8,963 bases of DNA, taken from positions 1-8,963 of the forward strand of contig WGBJ01000031.1 in NCBI GenBank assembly GCA_015494385.1, in the 5' to 3' direction. The stretch is from Marinosulfonomonas sp. GTDB taxonomy: Bacteria; Pseudomonadota; Alphaproteobacteria; Rhodobacterales; Rhodobacteraceae. Of the stretch, positions 7,326-8,963 are shown piece after piece. How positions within the stretch are numbered: the first letter of the stretch is position 1; each line of letters begins with the position of its first letter. The position numbers were made by a program, and so were the translations under genes. The notes under the pieces are model-generated. The model saw only the letters and a list, made by a program, of their open reading frames with translations. It did no database searches and had not been told where the DNA came from.

Positions 7326-8087
7326 ATGTTGAAAACCCGTATCATACCCTGCCTTGACGTTGCCGATGGCCGCGTTGTCAAAGGCGTGAATTTCGTTGAC
7401 CTGATTGACGCCGGTGATCCGGTGGACGCCGCGCGGGCCTATGACGCCGCGGGTGCGGACGAGCTGTGCTTTCTGGACATCAAGGCCACCCATGAAAACC
7501 GCGGCACCATGTTCGATCTGGCCACCCGCACGGCGGAACAATGTTTCATGCCGCTGACCATCGGCGGGGGGGTGCGCAATTCGGACGATGTGCGCAACCT
7601 GTTGCTGGCGGGGGCTGACAAGGTGTCGTTCAATTCCGCCGCCGTCGCCAACCCCGATGTGATTGCCGATGCGGCCAACCATTTCGGCAGCCAGTGCATT
7701 GTGGTGGCGATCGACGCCAAAACCGTTTCACCGGGAAAATGGGAAATCTTTACCCACGGCGGGCGCAAGGCCACCGGCATTGACGCGGTGGCATTCGCCA
7801 AATTGGTGGTGTCCAAAGGGGCCGGAGAAATCCTGCTGACCAGCATGGACCGCGACGGCACCAAACAGGGCTTCAACCTGCCCCTGACCCGCGCCATTTC
7901 GGATGCGGTGCCGGTGCCGGTGATTGCTTCGGGCGGGGTGGGCAATCTGGACCATCTGGTCGAGGGCGTGACCGAAGGGGGGGCCTCGGCCGTGCTGGCC
8001 GCCAGCATCTTCCACTTTGGCACCTACACCATTGCCGAGGCCAAACAACACATGGCCGACGCAGGCATCCCGATGAGGCTGGCATGA
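7326..8087 (+). CDS. hisF: Imidazole glycerol phosphate synthase, cyclase subunit
   Basis: HisF takes ammonia from HisH through its barrel and converts PRFAR to imidazole-glycerol phosphate and AICAR, joining histidine and purine metabolism. The 253-residue protein is a (beta/alpha)8 barrel. Asp11 in PCLDVADG and Asp130 in VAIDAKTV sit exactly at the numbered positions of the two catalytic aspartates in the Thermotoga enzyme. Further markers are TIGGGVRN (78-85), [15 protein letters not shown] (170-184) and [11 protein letters not shown] (201-211). ATG 7326 is chosen because the protein then begins [11 protein letters not shown], as family members do; the frame is open further upstream to 7245 but that part looks non-coding. 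The ribosome site is a weak run of G just upstream. The gene overlaps hisE by 4 bases. Confidence 0.97.
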   Translation: MLKTRIIPCLDVADGRVVKGVNFVDLIDAGDPVDAARAYDAAGADELCFLDIKATHENRGTMFDLATRTAEQCFMPLTIGGGVRNSDDVRNLLLAGADKVSFNSAAVANPDVIADAANHFGSQCIVVAIDAKTVSPGKWEIFTHGGRKATGIDAVAFAKLVVSKGAGEILLTSMDRDGTKQGFNLPLTRAISDAVPVPVIASGGVGNLDHLVEGVTEGGASAVLAASIFHFGTYTIAEAKQHMADAGIPMRLA

Positions 8088-8392
8088 GTATTCTAGAACG
8101 CCTAGCGGCCACAATTGAAGCCCGCAAAGGGGCCGATCCCGACAGTTCATGGACGGCGAAACTGCTGGCCAAGGGGCCGGACAAATGCGCCGAAAAATTT
8201 GGCGAAGAAGCGGTGGAAGCAATCATCGCAGCGGTGAAGGACGACAAGGCGAACCTGACGTATGAGGCAGCGGATGTGCTCTATCATCTGCTGGTGATGC
8301 TGGCGTCTAGGGACGTGGATTTAGCGGATGTGCTGGCCGAGCTGGAGCGCCGCGAAGGGGTATCGGGGATCGAGGAGAAGGCGGGGCGGTAG
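8084..8392 (+). CDS. hisE: Phosphoribosyl-ATP pyrophosphatase
   Basis: HisE hydrolyses phosphoribosyl-ATP to phosphoribosyl-AMP and pyrophosphate, the second step of histidine synthesis. At 102 residues it is the stand-alone form, not fused to HisI. It is an all-alpha MazG-like pyrophosphohydrolase; the metal-binding helices are seen in [15 protein letters not shown] (37-51) and [14 protein letters not shown] (60-73), where the acidic residues E37, E41, E42, E45 and D64 fit the expected magnesium ligands. The ATG overlaps the hisF TGA (ATGA), a sign of translational coupling. The C-terminal tail, rich in charged residues, ends 14 bases before the next gene with no terminator between. Confidence 0.96.
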   Translation: MSILERLAATIEARKGADPDSSWTAKLLAKGPDKCAEKFGEEAVEAIIAAVKDDKANLTYEAADVLYHLLVMLASRDVDLADVLAELERREGVSGIEEKAGR

Positions 8393-8406
8393 CCGAGGTA
8401 TATTTA

Positions 8407-8805
8407 ATGTTAATGCGTGCCATTCGGAATTATAAATTATTCAAAGCCCAGCGGCTTTCACAGAAGGGCGAATATGGCCGCGCGACACAGATCATTGACA
8501 AGCTGCTGGAAAGACATCCAAACGCAATCGTCTTCAATTTGCTTGCAGCCGATACCAAACTGTACTCAGGAGACCTGCCCGCCGCGCTGGAACAGTTTCA
8601 TTTCGTCAAACAACTGATTGATCGGCAGGAAACGATTAAGGCCAAAAACAAGCGCTTCCTGGCGGCTTATACAAACTATAAAATCAAGGGCATTACCCTG
8701 AAGATTGAAAACAAACCATTTCCCAAGGCATTTGAATTCACCAAGCAGATCAATGGCCTTGAGGCGGATAGGAATTTGAAAGCTCTGTTCCCGCTTCCGG
8801 AATAG
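8407..8805 (+). CDS. Hypothetical protein with two TPR-like repeats
   Basis: This 132-residue soluble protein is not one I recognise by name. Two helical hairpins of tetratricopeptide type can be made out: residues 11-38 (KAQRLSQKGEYGRATQIIDK and following) and 43-70 (NLLAADTKLYSGDLPAALEQ and following), with the small-residue spacing of TPRs. The remainder is rich in lysine, asparagine and phenylalanine and may form one more helical pair. No signal peptide or membrane segment is seen. TPR folds bind other proteins, so a scaffold or chaperone-like role is possible but only an inference. GAGG (8395-8398) lies 8 bases before ATG 8407; ATG 8413 is an alternative start. It follows hisE by 14 bases and is probably co-transcribed. 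Its base composition is clearly more AT-rich than that of the his genes (about 45-52% GC in the lines I counted), which hints at a different origin. Confidence 0.7.
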   Translation: MLMRAIRNYKLFKAQRLSQKGEYGRATQIIDKLLERHPNAIVFNLLAADTKLYSGDLPAALEQFHFVKQLIDRQETIKAKNKRFLAAYTNYKIKGITLKIENKPFPKAFEFTKQINGLEADRNLKALFPLPE

Positions 8806-8810
8806 CACAT

Positions 8811-8828
8811 GGCGGGTTGAAACCCGCC
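8811..8828. repeat. GC-rich hairpin, REP-like or terminator
   Basis: GGCGGGTT (8811-8818) and AACCCGCC (8821-8828) form a perfect 8-bp stem with a 2-base GA gap, followed by CTAC. It begins 5 bases after the stop of the TPR-like gene and lies between two convergent genes. The sequence resembles a short palindrome dispersed in many proteobacterial genomes, but I see only one copy here. There is no T run, so it would be a weak intrinsic terminator. Confidence 0.55.
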
Positions 8829-8894
8829 CTACACCAGCACATGCCTGCGCCTCTAATTTTATCTTAAGAAATAGCGCCCGATCGCGCCGCTCTC

Positions 8895-8963
8895 TCAATA
8901 CCCCAACGCCTCGTAGTCCACCGCGAACACCTCTTTCACGCGCTGCTCCAGCGTGGTCAGATC
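8895..8963 (-). CDS. C-terminal end of an unrecognised gene (partial, cut by right edge)
   Basis: On the minus strand a frame enters from the right edge and runs 22 codons to TGA (complement of 8895-8897). It reads DLTTLEQRVKEVFAVDYEAL then GY. The codon choice (GTG, GCG, CTG, GAG, CGC) fits a high-GC coding sequence and the reading direction is convergent with the preceding gene. A terminal D-Y-x-x-x-G-Y of this kind occurs at the end of some sulfotransferase-type proteins, but 22 residues are too few to name a family. Confidence 0.5.
   Translation of the reverse strand, partial: DLTTLEQRVKEVFAVDYEALGY

Overview
The window looks like chromosomal DNA of an alphaproteobacterium, most likely of the Roseobacter/Rhodobacteraceae group. 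The basis is GC-rich coding DNA, a pyruvate carboxylase tail that matches the rhizobial-type enzyme closely in spacing, and a loose his cluster in the order hisB-hisH-hisA-hisF-hisE. The taxon is an inference from protein style and gene order; no 16S or phylogenetic test was possible.

Layout. 1-1943: the C-terminal 646 residues of pyruvate carboxylase (carboxyltransferase and biotinyl domains), cut by the left edge. 2077-2107: a strong hairpin terminator. 2170-2290: a promoter and a complete tRNA-Gly(GCC) with encoded CCA, followed by a second hairpin terminator (2301-2337). 2413-3411: an ABC-exporter-type membrane domain with no ATPase domain. 3458-4741: a promoter, then hisB and hisH, which abut. 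4744-5127 (minus): a small secreted DUF2147 protein. 5276-5998: hisA. 6066-6500: a YqaA-family membrane protein that appears to start at ATA. 6501-6695: a short non-coding stretch with a 34-bp palindrome. 6696-7139 (minus): a secreted DUF302 protein. 7326-8392: hisF and hisE, overlapping by 4 bp. 8407-8805: an AT-richer, lysine-rich protein with two TPR-like helical hairpins. 8811-8828: a GC-rich hairpin. 8895-8963 (minus): the last 22 codons of an unrecognised gene.

How it works together. HisB, HisH, HisA, HisF and HisE cover much of histidine biosynthesis. HisE removes pyrophosphate from phosphoribosyl-ATP, HisA isomerises ProFAR, HisF and HisH form the glutamine-dependent imidazole-glycerol-phosphate synthase, and HisB dehydrates the product. 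They do not form one transcription unit, because two reverse-strand genes for exported proteins split them into hisBH, hisA(-yqaA) and hisFE(-TPR). HisH and HisF must therefore be made from separate transcripts although they form one enzyme.

I found no CRISPR array, phage, transposase, toxin-antitoxin pair or defence system. The region is mostly housekeeping. The points most worth a second look are the ATA start of yqaA, the 34-bp palindrome, the orphan ABC membrane domain and the compositionally odd gene after hisE.
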